NCBI RefSeq assembly: GCF_018343665.1
Contig: NZ_JAGYPM010000001.1
Span: forward strand, 963,619-1,027,618
Source: Cytobacillus citreus
GTDB taxonomy: Bacteria; Bacillota; Bacilli; Bacillales; Cytobacillaceae
DNA length: 64,000 bases
Direction: 5' to 3'
Under the pieces are notes generated by a model. The model searched no databases. It saw only the letters and a list, made by a program, of their open reading frames with translations, and was not told the DNA's origin. Every line of letters starts with the position of its first letter. Position 1 is the stretch's first letter. Made by a program: the position numbers and the translations under genes. This document shows, in pieces, positions 52,816 to 62,090 of this stretch.

Positions 52816-52844
52816 ATATCTATTAAATAATACTTAATTGACAA
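52816..52844 (-). promoter_or_regulatory. Candidate sigma-A promoter for the liv operon
   Basis: On the minus strand TTGTCA (52844-52839) and AGATAT (52821-52816) are 17 bp apart, about 40 bp upstream of livJ. The surrounding AT-rich sequence contains imperfect AATT...AATT symmetry, but no convincing CodY box. Confidence 0.4.
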
Positions 52845-52911
52845 TGTAAATATATTTTGCCAATTATTAGAATTAAAAGTTTTTTTAATTTATAATAATT
52901 ATTATTAATTA

Positions 52912-52942
52912 AAAAAGGTGATTCTTAAGAGAATCACCTTTT
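52912..52942. terminator. Terminator after the spore coat gene
   Basis: AAAAGGTGATTCT and AGAATCACCTTTT form a 13-bp perfect stem around TTAAG/CTTAA, with T-runs on the minus strand. It separates the coat gene from the liv operon. Confidence 0.85.
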
Positions 52943-52960
52943 AAATAACTCATATATTTT

Positions 52961-53599
52961 TTAATGTGCAGTTTGATTATTCGGCATTTGACCATTCATT
53001 TGTGCTGGAGCGTATGCATTTAATAGTTGCTGCATGTCTTGCTGTGCGAGCTGTGGCACTTGATAGTAATGATGTTTGTTTTGGTAGATTGACAATTCAT
53101 ACGCCATTTCAATGCAGTTTGGTATGGAATCAGCGATTACACGTCTTACTACAGGATTTGTCACTTCAAGTGCGGCCATGGCCTTAGCGCCTGCTGCACC
53201 CTTTACTGAGCCAAGCATTAAACCAGATATACATTCGTCGGTAATTTCAGATGTTGATTGAAGAGGTTTCTTTGGCTGTGATGGCTGCAATCCGTATACA
53301 AAATCATTATCTTGTGTCATTTTATAGCTTTGTGTAGGAACAGCGGGATCTTGTCCGGATTTAAAACAGTCTACCGTTGTATTATATTCCGATTGAATGA
53401 ATTGATATTGGCGGTCAAGAATGTTTTGCAGCTCTTGATCCTTCACACTTGGGCGCAGGATGGTGTACAAGTTTAACGTACCAATTGTTCCTGAAAGTAC
53501 TTCATGAACATCAAATACTTCATGACCACCGTGATTTTGTTGAGGCGGAACCGTACCTGTATGCATATTTTGATGCGTTTGACCTTGTTGATTCATCAT
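52961..53599 (-). CDS. Spore coat protein, CotF-like domain
   Basis: This 212-residue protein has a Gln/His-rich N-terminus (QGQTHQNMHTGTVPPQQNHG) followed by a helical CotF-like domain with VLSGTIGTLNLYTILRPSVK and a C-terminal Gln/Asn-rich tail. The domain resembles CotF and related coat proteins with ferritin-like helices. ATG 53599 follows AAGGAGG, and the gene is monocistronic with its own terminator. Expression under a mother-cell sigma factor is expected from the family; I did not find a clear sigma-K or sigma-E promoter by eye. Confidence 0.8.
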   Translation of the reverse strand: MMNQQGQTHQNMHTGTVPPQQNHGGHEVFDVHEVLSGTIGTLNLYTILRPSVKDQELQNILDRQYQFIQSEYNTTVDCFKSGQDPAVPTQSYKMTQDNDFVYGLQPSQPKKPLQSTSEITDECISGLMLGSVKGAAGAKAMAALEVTNPVVRRVIADSIPNCIEMAYELSIYQNKHHYYQVPQLAQQDMQQLLNAYAPAQMNGQMPNNQTAH

Positions 53600-53681
53600 A
53601 AAAATACCTCCTTAATATTAAAAATCACCCCTTATTTTGTGAAAAAAAATATTAATTATTCCTATTTAATTTTTCGACCTT

Positions 53682-56249
53682 TTAATATTCGAAATAGCTA
53701 TTTCGATATTTTCTTTCATAACAAGCATTACAAATTTGAAATTTATGGTCCCAATGAAGCTGTTTTCCACAGCTATGGCATTTTTTTGCTATTTTTTTGA
53801 CGTCTGTTTTTAATCTGGTATGGATTTGGTCACTAATCTCTTCACGGATTCGTTCCCAATAAATCGCCTCAGTTCTTCGATCTAGACGATATAAAAACAA
53901 TAAATGAAGTCCAATTGCTTTATAAGTAAGTTCCAATTCTTCCAAATTTCGTTTCTTTATTTGGGGTTCAGGTAACTCGGTGTTATGAATAAGGGCATAC
54001 ATCGTTTTTTCCCACTGCCAAATAAGATCTGGTTCCTTTTTAGAAAATGGGAGATGCAAAAATGAATATAGATCGTTAATGGAAAACTTAGCTTCTATTT
54101 CTGTTCCGCGAATCTTTTCATATAGGATTCTCTCTTCCAAAAGGGCTGCTTTTTTTGTGCCCTTTGGACTTTCAAATTTCTCCCACAGTTCAAAAAAATT
54201 TTCGAGATCTCGATAATAGTTTTGAAAACGTTCGAAAACTATACTCGTTGGTGCAACTGCGAATGTTCGTATAGGTTTATCCTCAGAAATGAGAAGGTTC
54301 CACATCCTATTGATGTTGGAAGTGAATGCTACTTTTCCGATATTATAGATTCCTTTACGACCCGCACGTCCAGCAATTTGTTTGACCTCTTGAGATGTGA
54401 GCACCCTTCTTTTCTCACCATCAAATTTTTCATTTTCAAGAAAAACTACCCGACGGATTGGAAGATTAAGCCCCATACCAATAGCATCTGTTGCTACTAT
54501 GATCGATGTCTCGCCTTTAATAAACCGATGAACCTGCTTTTTCCTAGTTTCTGGGGGCATGCTGCCATAAATCATGCTAACAGAATGCCCAGAATTTTCT
54601 AGTCTTGAGGCCGTTTCAAGAACGCGCTTTCTAGAAAAACAAATAAGTGCGTCTCCTTTTTCAACTCGGCTAAATTTGAATTCTCTCTTTTCGACTTCTA
54701 ATGGAATGTCTCGGTGGTACTCATTCAATTCAATATTTGATTCTCCGAGCAGCTGCAGGATCATTTCTTTTGCATTTTGACTTCCTATTATGTGTACCTC
54801 AGCGGCATTTGCTTTTGTTATGGCTTTATACCAAGAAAACCCACGATCTTTATCAGTAAGCATTTGCGCTTCGTCTATTACAATACATTCATAGAAATCT
54901 TTTTCATGAAACATCTCCACTGTACTTGATATATGACGAGCTTCTGGAATAAGCTTTTCCTCTTCCCCTGTTTTTAATGAACACAATGTACCTTCTTCAT
55001 TAAGTTTATCGTATACTTCAAGAGCCAGCAGTCTGAGTGGTGCTAGGTATATTCCACTAGAAGCAGCCTTCATTTTTTCAAGTGCATGGTGAGTTTTTCC
55101 AGTGTTTGTTTCACCAATATGAAGAATGTAGCGAATGTTTCGCTCTATAGATGGTTGGTATTCTTGTCCAAAAATATCAACAATCATCCGTTTTTCTTCT
55201 TCTTTTTTACGTTTAGCTTCAGCAAGCTCTTCAGCCCTTAGCCTCTCTCTTTTCGCAAGATCATTGTGTAAAATTTCATTATGTTTTTCAGGATCGAAAG
55301 GGATATTTGCTAAATTTAATAAATCTGTAATGAATTCATGCTGTAAATTGTGAATGAAGCCATTTGCTAAATACTCGCATTCATAAATTATGATTTCCTC
55401 GATTAAGGCTTCAACAGTTTCCTTTGATAATCTGCTTTGTTCGTTATTGTAATAGCTTGCAGGTAAATTCTTGAGTATTATTGATGGAAGGATATCTGTA
55501 AGATATTCGCTTACCAGATCTTCATAATGGTTATAATAAGTTTCATATTCAAAATATGTTCGTTTCCTGTTTCTTGTTTTTCGGATGTCCCCTGTTAGCT
55601 CTTCAAAAAAATCAGATAAAGTTTTATAGGAATCTGGTTCAAGTCTACCTATCATATTTAATTTTTCTTCGAGTGCAAATGTGTCTACTAATTGATATCT
55701 CTTTTTCGTGTTAAGATCTTTTTGAAATTGACAGGATACGAAGTGCCTGACATATAGATAAAGCAGATCCTCATTTTTCTCAATCAAGGAAATAATTTCT
55801 TCTCCTAATTCATCTTGAAGGGTTTGCAGTGCTGTTTGAATACGCTCTTCTTCTAATTTTTGCAGAAACTTCTCTCTTGCTTCCTTATATCGGACTTCCC
55901 AAGTAAAATTATTCGTATTCCAAATATCGTTCAGCCATTTATTTGCATCGAATGGAATGTATGTACGCATTTCAGTTCGAAATAGATGATCAAGAACTTT
56001 ACGATCAATATGCTCTGTTTCATAGCCCTTATCCTTTAAAAACATCTTTTTCTCTAGTCTGGAAATACTCGTTGATTTATTTAACCAAACGTTGATCCAG
56101 ATTTGATCAACATAATTACCTCTATTTGTAATATACTCTTCAAAAGAAGGCATTTTATCTTTCATTCCTAGAAACTTGTTTAAATCATCTATTATCTTTG
56201 ATTTTGTTGACTCCACGGCATTTCGGTAAGTTGTTTCCAATTGTTTCAT
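53682..56249 (-). CDS. Suv3-like DExH-box RNA helicase with zinc ribbon
   Basis: This 855-residue protein has a 375-residue helical N-terminal part of unknown fold that includes a charged coiled-coil (about 330-355). The helicase core follows: GETNTGKT (379-386), YLAPLRLLALEVYDKL (motif Ia), VIDEAQM (motif II DEAQ, 459-462), ATDAIGMGLNLPIRRVVF (motif V) and QIAGRAGRKG (motif VI, 624-633). The end carries CHSCG...CNAC (824-843), a possible zinc ribbon. The core is closest to mitochondrial Suv3 and bacterial relatives. Substrate and partners are unknown. No exoribonuclease gene is adjacent. Confidence 0.85.
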   Translation of the reverse strand: MKQLETTYRNAVESTKSKIIDDLNKFLGMKDKMPSFEEYITNRGNYVDQIWINVWLNKSTSISRLEKKMFLKDKGYETEHIDRKVLDHLFRTEMRTYIPFDANKWLNDIWNTNNFTWEVRYKEAREKFLQKLEEERIQTALQTLQDELGEEIISLIEKNEDLLYLYVRHFVSCQFQKDLNTKKRYQLVDTFALEEKLNMIGRLEPDSYKTLSDFFEELTGDIRKTRNRKRTYFEYETYYNHYEDLVSEYLTDILPSIILKNLPASYYNNEQSRLSKETVEALIEEIIIYECEYLANGFIHNLQHEFITDLLNLANIPFDPEKHNEILHNDLAKRERLRAEELAEAKRKKEEEKRMIVDIFGQEYQPSIERNIRYILHIGETNTGKTHHALEKMKAASSGIYLAPLRLLALEVYDKLNEEGTLCSLKTGEEEKLIPEARHISSTVEMFHEKDFYECIVIDEAQMLTDKDRGFSWYKAITKANAAEVHIIGSQNAKEMILQLLGESNIELNEYHRDIPLEVEKREFKFSRVEKGDALICFSRKRVLETASRLENSGHSVSMIYGSMPPETRKKQVHRFIKGETSIIVATDAIGMGLNLPIRRVVFLENEKFDGEKRRVLTSQEVKQIAGRAGRKGIYNIGKVAFTSNINRMWNLLISEDKPIRTFAVAPTSIVFERFQNYYRDLENFFELWEKFESPKGTKKAALLEERILYEKIRGTEIEAKFSINDLYSFLHLPFSKKEPDLIWQWEKTMYALIHNTELPEPQIKKRNLEELELTYKAIGLHLLFLYRLDRRTEAIYWERIREEISDQIHTRLKTDVKKIAKKCHSCGKQLHWDHKFQICNACYERKYRNSYFEY

Positions 56250-56536
56250 TTCCAGACACCCTCTAGTATATTAATTTTCAAAATCATTTTTTATTGTAAC
56301 ACTTGCATTGATAAATCATTAATCATAACGTTGATCGAACTAAATTCTTTACTAATTAGCTCAGATTTTTCGGCTTTCCAACCAAAAGATTGCGACATCC
56401 TCGAAAGTGAAAACTCTTTTTCTTCGTGCGATGTCTTATGGCAGTAATTTTCCTTTTGGAAAGTTTGACATTGCATATCCTGTGCGTCATATGACTCCCA
56501 TCGATTAAAGTTTTCCTTAATTTATAGTAAATATTG

Positions 56537-56565
56537 TTGACAAAATGATTAATCGGTAATATTAT
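56537..56565 (+). promoter_or_regulatory. Sigma-A promoter of the yceI-like gene
   Basis: TTGACA (56537-56542) is followed after exactly 17 bp by TATTAT (56560-56565), an almost ideal sigma-A promoter. Two related blocks, TATCTAGAATT and AATCTCGAATTC, lie between the -10 box and the ribosome binding site, where a repressor could act. Confidence 0.7.
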
Positions 56566-56630
56566 TTATCTAGAATTAAATAATCTCGAATTCAAACTAA
56601 TTGAATTCAAACAAAATGGAGGCTAATAAT

Positions 56631-57164
56631 ATGACAAATACGAAATGGGCTATAGATCCGGTACACAGCAGTGTTGATTTCTCGATTAAACATATGATGA
56701 TTGCAAATGTAAAAGGTACTTTTAATCGATTCGATGCAGTCATTGATGCAGATCCTACGGATTTAACGACGGCAAATATTCAATTTACAGTGGATTTATC
56801 AAGTATTGATACTCGTAATGAAGATCGTGATAACCACCTTCGTTCAGGAGATTTCTTTAATGTGGAAAATTATCCAACAATGACATTCCAGTCATCTAAG
56901 ATTGTAAGTAAAGGTGATGGAGAATATGATGTAACTGGAGAACTATCTCTTCATGGTGTATCAAAAGTAGAAACTTTTGAAGTGACTTACGAAGGATCAG
57001 GTAAAGATCCGTGGGGTAATGAAAAAGCTGGTTTCACCGTTGAAGGTGCCATAAAGCGCAGTGAATATGGCCTAACATGGAACTCAGCTCTTGAAACTGG
57101 CGGTGTCCTAGTTGGGGATAAAGTAAAGATTTCTCTTGATGTTCAAGCTGCAAAAGCTGAGTAA
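56631..57164 (+). CDS. YceI family lipocalin-like protein
   Basis: This 177-residue protein is an all-beta YceI fold: TKWAIDPVHSSVDFSIKHMM, then VKGTFNRFDAVIDADPTDLT and RSGDFFNVENYPTMTFQSSK, and the end EVTYEGSGKDPWGNEKAGF. YceI proteins bind long polyisoprenoid chains such as quinone precursors. No signal peptide is present, so it acts in the cytoplasm, unlike the periplasmic E. coli protein. ATG 56631 lies eight bases after GGAGG. The strong promoter and AT-rich repeats upstream suggest stress-type, quinone-related control, but no regulator gene is adjacent. Confidence 0.9.
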   Translation: MTNTKWAIDPVHSSVDFSIKHMMIANVKGTFNRFDAVIDADPTDLTTANIQFTVDLSSIDTRNEDRDNHLRSGDFFNVENYPTMTFQSSKIVSKGDGEYDVTGELSLHGVSKVETFEVTYEGSGKDPWGNEKAGFTVEGAIKRSEYGLTWNSALETGGVLVGDKVKISLDVQAAKAE

Positions 57165-57184
57165 TAATATGATCAAATGATATA

Positions 57185-57226
57185 GGCGGCTATGAGGAAT
57201 TTGGTTTCCTTGAAGCCGCCTTTTTC
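57185..57226 (+). terminator. Terminator of the yceI-like gene
   Basis: GGCGGCT and AGCCGCC, extended inside by AGGAA/TTCCT, form a long stem followed by TTTTT at 57221-57225. Confidence 0.9.
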
Positions 57227-57267
57227 CCAATGATATGCATATTAATTGTAAGGATCTCAGGTTTAAC

Positions 57268-58752
57268 CTATTGCTCTGCCAAAATTACAGCAATCTTATC
57301 TTCAATAACTTTTCCTTTCGATCCATCTACTAAATTATTTAATACGATTGAAAAAATTAGTCTTTCCCCGCTATTTGTATCAACATAACCGGATAATGAG
57401 CTCACTGTTGAGATGGACCCTGTTTTCGCTCTTACCTTATTCTGAGCAGGTGAGTTTATCATTCGATTCCGTAAAGTGCCCCCGACCATTCTGTCTGTTG
57501 CTCCAGCAACCGGTAATGAATTCAAATAGGAGTTATACCATTCCTCGTTTTGAATTTCAAAAAGAAGATTGGATATCTCGTTGGCTGGGATTAAATTCAC
57601 ATGGGAGATGCCTGAACCATCTCGTAAAACTAGTGATTCTATATTCACACCAAGTTTTGTCAATTCTTCTTCTAGTACTTGAAGACCTTCGTCCCAGCTT
57701 CCTTTTCCTTTTACGACTTTCCCCATTTCTTTGATTAAAGTTTCAGCGTGTCCGTTATTACTCAGTTTCATAAAGGGAATAAGTAATTCTGATAAGGGCA
57801 TGGATTGATGTATGCTTAATACGCTAGCTGTTTGAGGTGCTTCTTGAGCCCTCATTTTCCCTTTTAGCTCAATCCCTTGTTCATGTAGAGATTTATTAAA
57901 GAGATCGAGTGCATAGCCTGTCGGTTCCCAGACAGCCATCCATTCCCTTGCCCTGCTAGATTCTAATGGAATTGTTCCATTAATAATAATTGAATTTGTT
58001 CCATGCTGACGCTCAATAGTAATATTTTTAGCTCCATCTTTTCCAACCGTTTTTGCGTTATTAATAATTTTTACATAATCTGTTTTTGGTTCTAGAGAGA
58101 CTAAAGGTGCTTCGCCAGCATTTTTACCAGGGTTCACTTCAACAATAACCGTACCCGCATCGTAGTCTTCATTTGGGGATGCAGTTAAGGCAGAAACTTG
58201 GGCTCCATAATAGTATGATTCATCACTCCATGATAAATCGGTGGAATAACGGATGTCATCATACCATGTGTCGTCCGCAATTAAATCTCCTTGGATATTT
58301 TTAATTCCTAATACCTTAATTTCCTTAGCGAAATTGTCAAAATCAGCCTTTAAAAGAGTAGGGTCCCCCTTCCCTTTTAAATATAGATTTCCTTGTAGCG
58401 TTTTCCCTTTCACAGAACCGTCAGTCAGAATCTCTGTAGTAAATTTGTAATCTTCACCCAAGGTAGCTAATGCAGCTGCGGCGGTTAATAGCTTCATATT
58501 AGATGCGGGTCTTAAACGTATGTCACCGATATGATCATAAAGCAGTTCCCCAGTTTCTGCAGATCGTATACTGACACCTGCGAGTGCCCCATATAAATCG
58601 GGATCATTGTTAAGCAGCTGATTCAGTTCCTGAACCAGTTCTCCCCCTTCCTCTGTTGCTTGAACGGCTGGTCCCTCTGAATTAATTTGAGGAACGAGCA
58701 CCAGCATGAAAATCAATAAAAAGCTAAGACTAAATTTCATTCCTTTTTTCAT
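57268..58752 (-). CDS. dacC: D-alanyl-D-alanine carboxypeptidase/endopeptidase (class C PBP, S13 family)
   Basis: This 494-residue protein has a signal peptide (about residues 1-34). It carries the S13 motifs: SxxK at 84-87 ([14 protein letters not shown]), SxN in [13 protein letters not shown] and KTG in [13 protein letters not shown]. It trims or cross-cuts peptidoglycan stem peptides outside the membrane. GGTGG sits nine bases before ATG 58752; ATG 58758 is too close. Length matches B. subtilis PBP4a (DacC, about 490 residues). It is a single gene, convergent with the yceI-like gene. Confidence 0.92.
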   Translation of the reverse strand: MKKGMKFSLSFLLIFMLVLVPQINSEGPAVQATEEGGELVQELNQLLNNDPDLYGALAGVSIRSAETGELLYDHIGDIRLRPASNMKLLTAAAALATLGEDYKFTTEILTDGSVKGKTLQGNLYLKGKGDPTLLKADFDNFAKEIKVLGIKNIQGDLIADDTWYDDIRYSTDLSWSDESYYYGAQVSALTASPNEDYDAGTVIVEVNPGKNAGEAPLVSLEPKTDYVKIINNAKTVGKDGAKNITIERQHGTNSIIINGTIPLESSRAREWMAVWEPTGYALDLFNKSLHEQGIELKGKMRAQEAPQTASVLSIHQSMPLSELLIPFMKLSNNGHAETLIKEMGKVVKGKGSWDEGLQVLEEELTKLGVNIESLVLRDGSGISHVNLIPANEISNLLFEIQNEEWYNSYLNSLPVAGATDRMVGGTLRNRMINSPAQNKVRAKTGSISTVSSLSGYVDTNSGERLIFSIVLNNLVDGSKGKVIEDKIAVILAEQ

Positions 58753-58919
58753 ATGCATTAGCCACCTTTCTTATATTTGTTCATGAATCCATTTCTTCTT
58801 TGAAAGGTGAATTTCCTCTATTTTCAAGATGAGGAAAAAGCAGTGTTTTTCATACAAAAAAGTACAAGGAATAATAAATTAATTGAAAAATATGTAGGTA
58901 AAATGAAACAGTATTTCAA

Positions 58920-59237
58920 CTAATATCTTATATCTGGCTCATACAAAAAGCGATTTAAATCAATTGTCCCATTTAGTTTGAATTCTACCCCTTCACTTTC
59001 TAATGATAGCTTTTGAATTGTAAAAAATTCATTATCTTTTAGTCCAATTTCTCCTTTCGAGTTTATTACTCGATGCCAGGGCAATTGCTGTTTTTTACTC
59101 ATGGAATGAAGGATCCTTACTACTTGTCTTGCTCCTCTTGGACTGCCTGCAAGTTTAGCTATTTGCCCATAGGTCATAACCTTTCCCGCTGGGATATTTT
59201 TAATAATGAAGATGGCTCTTTGTGTGAAAGTCTCCAA
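58920..59237 (-). CDS. Alkyltransferase-like protein (MGMT fold without Cys)
   Basis: This 105-residue protein has the DNA-binding half of the O6-alkylguanine transferase fold: VMTYGQIAKLAGSPRGARQV (recognition helix and Arg finger). In the active-site segment LPWHRVINSKGEIG, Trp54 replaces the Cys of PCHR. It therefore cannot accept an alkyl group and belongs to the ATL group, which binds alkylated guanine and hands it to nucleotide excision repair. TTG 59237 lies eight bases after AAAGGGAG. It is monocistronic, with a palindrome about 100 bp upstream. Confidence 0.9.
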   Translation of the reverse strand: METFTQRAIFIIKNIPAGKVMTYGQIAKLAGSPRGARQVVRILHSMSKKQQLPWHRVINSKGEIGLKDNEFFTIQKLSLESEGVEFKLNGTIDLNRFLYEPDIRY

Positions 59238-59334
59238 TTGACATACTCCCTTTATTTGATTTCTTCCCTAAATAATAGCATATAATACTGTCACTTTAGA
59301 TTTATAAAAAACTAAAAATTACGAAACTTACTTT

Positions 59335-59350
59335 TGTTCGTTCGAACAAT
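59335..59350. promoter_or_regulatory. Short palindrome upstream of the ATL gene
   Basis: TTGTTCG-TT-CGAACAA is a perfect 7-bp inverted repeat with a 2-base centre. It resembles half-sites of a DNA-binding regulator, but its half-site order is opposite to that of the Bacillus LexA box. The 329-bp gene-free gap (59238-59566) holds otherwise only the terminator at its right end. Confidence 0.4.
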
Positions 59351-59469
59351 ATTAATTACAAGGATAGTTTTTCAAAATGATTGAAACATAAACCATGACT
59401 TTTTTGTAGGTTGAATTATCTACTTAGAGAAGCCCTATTAAATGTTGCTTACAGCATTTTTATATTTAG

Positions 59470-59502
59470 AAAAAAAGGGAATTATCCTTTTGGACAATCC
59501 CC
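59470..59502 (-). terminator. Terminator after the intracellular subtilisin gene
   Basis: GGGATTGTCC and GGATAATTCCC pair around AAAA with one bulge, followed by TTTTTTTCTAA on the minus strand. Confidence 0.8.
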
Positions 59503-59566
59503 TCGCGTTCTTATTAAGAACTATTCTTAAAATGATATGAATAAAACGAATTACATGCTGAATATA

Positions 59567-60532
59567 TTAATTCACCTTTATGATTATTGATTTAATTTCT
59601 TGATCAAAGATATTGGCCAAATGTTCAGGCACCGTCATATAGACTAGTCCATTTCCTTCTAGTTTCGGTGAATACCCAAGAGGTACGGTTCTTTTTATCA
59701 ATTGTGCATACAGCTCTGGCTCAGAGAGCTGACGATCAAATTGTTGTATGGATAAACTCTTAATTAAGGCAAGTGCACCTGAAACATGGGGTGCAGCCAT
59801 TGAAGTGCCGCTTAAAGTGGCATACTTACCATTCAAATAGGTTGAGAGGATTTCTTCACCAGGAGCAACAACATCGATTTCATTGTTAGAATTACTAAAT
59901 TCAGATGAGCGACGTTCTAGATTAATGGAGGCTACGCTAATTACATCATTATAGGAACCGGGAAAGGCAAATTCGTCTGTCGAGTCATCCCCATCTCCTT
60001 CATTACCTGCTGCACATACAACGAGAATATTATTGTCTACAGCCTTTTTGATCGCTTCATAAAGTGCTGGAACATCATTTGGACCCCCAAGAGACATGGA
60101 AATAATATCGACTTTTTGTTCAATGGCATAATTGATTCCATTAATGATCCAACTATATTGTCCTGAACCATTTTTATTAAGAACCTTGACAATTAGCAGG
60201 CTTGCTTCCGGTGCAACTCCAACGACACCTAAGTTATTCTCCCTGGCAGCAATAGTTCCAGCTACATGTGTTCCATGACCGTTATAATCCTTGAATAATT
60301 CTGGGTTACCTTTATCATCACTTGAAAAATTTCGACCACCTATGATACTTTCTTTTAGATCAGGGTGACTTATATCGCAGCCCGTATCTAATACTGCTAC
60401 TGTAACACCTTTTCCCTTCGTATCTTTCCAAATCTTTGGTGCTTGAATCAATTCTACGCCTTTCGGAATTTGATTTGCCACTTCTGTTTGTTCAATGACC
60501 TTGAATGGAATAACACGAACATAATGCTCCAT
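59567..60532 (-). CDS. isp: Intracellular subtilisin-family serine protease
   Basis: This 321-residue protease has the catalytic triad Asp49 (AVLDTGCDISHPDL), His86 (NGHGTHVAGT) and Ser244 (LSGTSMAAPHV), plus the oxyanion Asn in CAAGNEGD. It lacks a signal peptide and starts with a short pro-region (RVIPFKVIEQTEV) like Bacillus intracellular subtilisins, whose N-terminal extension blocks the active site until cleaved. It would degrade cytoplasmic proteins around stationary phase and sporulation. ATG 60532 has AAGGAGG upstream. It is monocistronic. Confidence 0.9.
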   Translation of the reverse strand: MEHYVRVIPFKVIEQTEVANQIPKGVELIQAPKIWKDTKGKGVTVAVLDTGCDISHPDLKESIIGGRNFSSDDKGNPELFKDYNGHGTHVAGTIAARENNLGVVGVAPEASLLIVKVLNKNGSGQYSWIINGINYAIEQKVDIISMSLGGPNDVPALYEAIKKAVDNNILVVCAAGNEGDGDDSTDEFAFPGSYNDVISVASINLERRSSEFSNSNNEIDVVAPGEEILSTYLNGKYATLSGTSMAAPHVSGALALIKSLSIQQFDRQLSEPELYAQLIKRTVPLGYSPKLEGNGLVYMTVPEHLANIFDQEIKSIIIKVN

Positions 60533-60608
60533 TTCTTTCCCTCCTTAAGAGATTAAAATTGAAGCGGATTCTTGGTGTTCATATTATTTTAATTATTCTG
60601 AATGATTC

Positions 60609-60670
60609 TTTAAAGTTTCATTTGTACTATTTTTTAAAGTTTCATTTGTACTATTTTTTAAAGTTTCATA
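60609..60670. repeat. 24-bp tandem repeat (2.5 copies)
   Basis: The unit TTTAAAGTTTCATTTGTACT plus ATTT begins at 60609 and 60633, and a third partial copy begins at 60657. It lies in the non-coding gap between the subtilisin and glycosylase genes. Copy number could vary between strains. Confidence 0.8.
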
Positions 60671-60682
60671 GTTATTGTTTAT

Positions 60683-61204
60683 CTATATATCATGACAGCT
60701 TTGTGTTATTAGTATTGGTATTTCTGAATAAATCTGTATAATATCCCTCATTTGCATTCTCACTAGTCCGCTAGAAGAGGGGGCGACAAAATCGATTGTG
60801 CCAGAAATAATTGAACTCTCTTGCTTTCCCCAAGGAATTGATTTTTTCTTACTGTATTCTTGGTAAACTCCTTTCCCAACAAAACAAATTACCTTTGGTT
60901 TATAGAAGCTTATTTTTCTTATGAGCTCCTTTCTACCTACTTCATATTCCTCTTTCGTAATTTCTTCGGCAGCCTTCGTAGGTCTAGGGACAATGTTTGT
61001 CAAACCATAGCCCAAATCTAGTAATTGATTATCCTCTGTTGAATCAAATTTTCTTGGTGTCAATCCAGATTCATGAAGGATTTTCCAAAATCGATTATTC
61101 GGGTTAGCAAAATGATGCCCCGTCTCTGAAGATCGGATACTTGGATTAAAGCCAACAAATAAAAGATTAAGATCTTCTTTTATATAATCCCTTACTGGTT
61201 TCAA
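60683..61204 (-). CDS. mug: G/U mismatch-specific DNA glycosylase (Mug/TDG family)
   Basis: This 173-residue protein has the family-2 uracil-DNA glycosylase motif LLFVGFNPSIRSSETGHHFA and ANPNNRFWKIL, with the Asn of GFNPS placed for catalysis, and VAPSSSGLVRMQMRD near the end for minor-groove wedging. It excises uracil or thymine opposite guanine. TTG 61204 lies six bases after GGAGGTG and is preferred over ATG 61219, which overlaps that ribosome binding site. It stands in a single-gene unit. Confidence 0.85.
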   Translation of the reverse strand: MKPVRDYIKEDLNLLFVGFNPSIRSSETGHHFANPNNRFWKILHESGLTPRKFDSTEDNQLLDLGYGLTNIVPRPTKAAEEITKEEYEVGRKELIRKISFYKPKVICFVGKGVYQEYSKKKSIPWGKQESSIISGTIDFVAPSSSGLVRMQMRDIIQIYSEIPILITQSCHDI

Positions 61205-61288
61205 GGAATACACCTCCATGATTGTAGATAGCTTTGAAAATAAAATAGGTATCATTTAGTTAAGAGGTTTTTTTAACGTAAGAAAAAC

Positions 61289-61480
61289 TCAAATTCCATG
61301 CTCATAGCAATAGTGATTGACAAGCTCCTCGATTAAATCATGTTCTGGAAATTTATCGGAAAACTGAAATTTAATTTCTTCTATGAATTCCCCATTTCTA
61401 TAAACATGAATGGCCCCATCTTGATTAATTACACTATACTCAGGCTTAAATTGATAGCCATTTCTTTCTATTGCACCCAT
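61289..61480 (-). CDS. Small DUF5370-like protein (63 residues)
   Basis: The protein reads GAIERNGYQFKPEYSVINQD and HVYRNGEFIEEIKFQFSDKF and is soluble and acidic. It resembles a small Bacillus family I associate with DUF5370 (YbxH-like), from memory only. AAAGGAG lies nine bases before ATG 61480, while ATG 61489 abuts it. The role is unknown. Confidence 0.65.
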   Translation of the reverse strand: MGAIERNGYQFKPEYSVINQDGAIHVYRNGEFIEEIKFQFSDKFPEHDLIEELVNHYCYEHGI

Positions 61481-61546
61481 TTTAGTCATCTCCTTTTACA
61501 TTTTTTTAGTATGGGCTTGATGCTTAATTTTATCACCTAAATAAAG

Positions 61547-61570
61547 AAAAAGAGCCATTTGGCTCTTTTT
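61547..61570 (-). terminator. Terminator after ppiB
   Basis: AAAAAGAGCCA and TGGCTCTTTTT form an 11-bp perfect stem with no extra loop bases beyond ATT; the T-run on the minus strand is part of the stem and continues into TTTCTTTAT. Confidence 0.85.
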
Positions 61571-61579
61571 CATCCCTAA

Positions 61580-62017
61580 TTATTCTTCTGTAATTTCAAC
61601 TTTCTCCATTACATCCCCATTTTTCATTGCTAAAACAGTATCCATACCAGATGTCACTTTTCCGAATACTGTATGAACACCATTTAAATGTGGTTGTGGT
61701 TGATGGACGATAAAGAATTGGCTGCCGCCTGTATTGCGTCCAGCGTGAGCCATCGATAAAGAACCTACCTCATGTTTATGTGGATTGCCTTCGGTTTCGC
61801 AATTGATCGTGTAGCCAGGACCACCTGTACCTGTACCGTGTGGACATCCACCTTGACTTACAAATCCTGGAATTACACGGTGAAAAGCAAGCCCATTATA
61901 GTAACCTTCGTTAATTAGCTTCGCAAAGTTAGCAACTGTTCCCGGAGCAGCTTCTGGATATAGTTCAAACTCCACCTTTTCGCCATTTTGCATTAATATG
62001 TATCCTTTTTTCGCCAT
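61580..62017 (-). CDS. ppiB: Cyclophilin-type peptidyl-prolyl cis-trans isomerase
   Basis: This 145-residue cyclophilin has [20 protein letters not shown] (Phe-His-Arg active site), [10 protein letters not shown] and the [16 protein letters not shown] block. It speeds proline isomerisation in the cytoplasm. ATG 62017 follows AAGGAG at eight bases; upstream codons in the same frame are not used. Length fits B. subtilis PpiB (about 143 residues). It is monocistronic. Confidence 0.95.
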   Translation of the reverse strand: MAKKGYILMQNGEKVEFELYPEAAPGTVANFAKLINEGYYNGLAFHRVIPGFVSQGGCPHGTGTGGPGYTINCETEGNPHKHEVGSLSMAHAGRNTGGSQFFIVHQPQPHLNGVHTVFGKVTSGMDTVLAMKNGDVMEKVEITEE

Positions 62018-62090
62018 ACAATCATCTCCTTCAATAAAAATCATTCTTAATCATACATTAAATACATTAGAAATAAAAGTAACTTGGTCT

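Noticed and set aside
52845..52885. CodY box upstream of livJ
   Set aside because: AATT repeats are present, but too many positions differ from AATTTTCWGAAAATT in such AT-rich sequence.
59335..59350. LexA (SOS) box upstream of the ATL gene
   Set aside because: The Bacillus box is CGAAC-N4-GTTCG. Here the half-sites are in the opposite order (GTTCG-TT-CGAAC).
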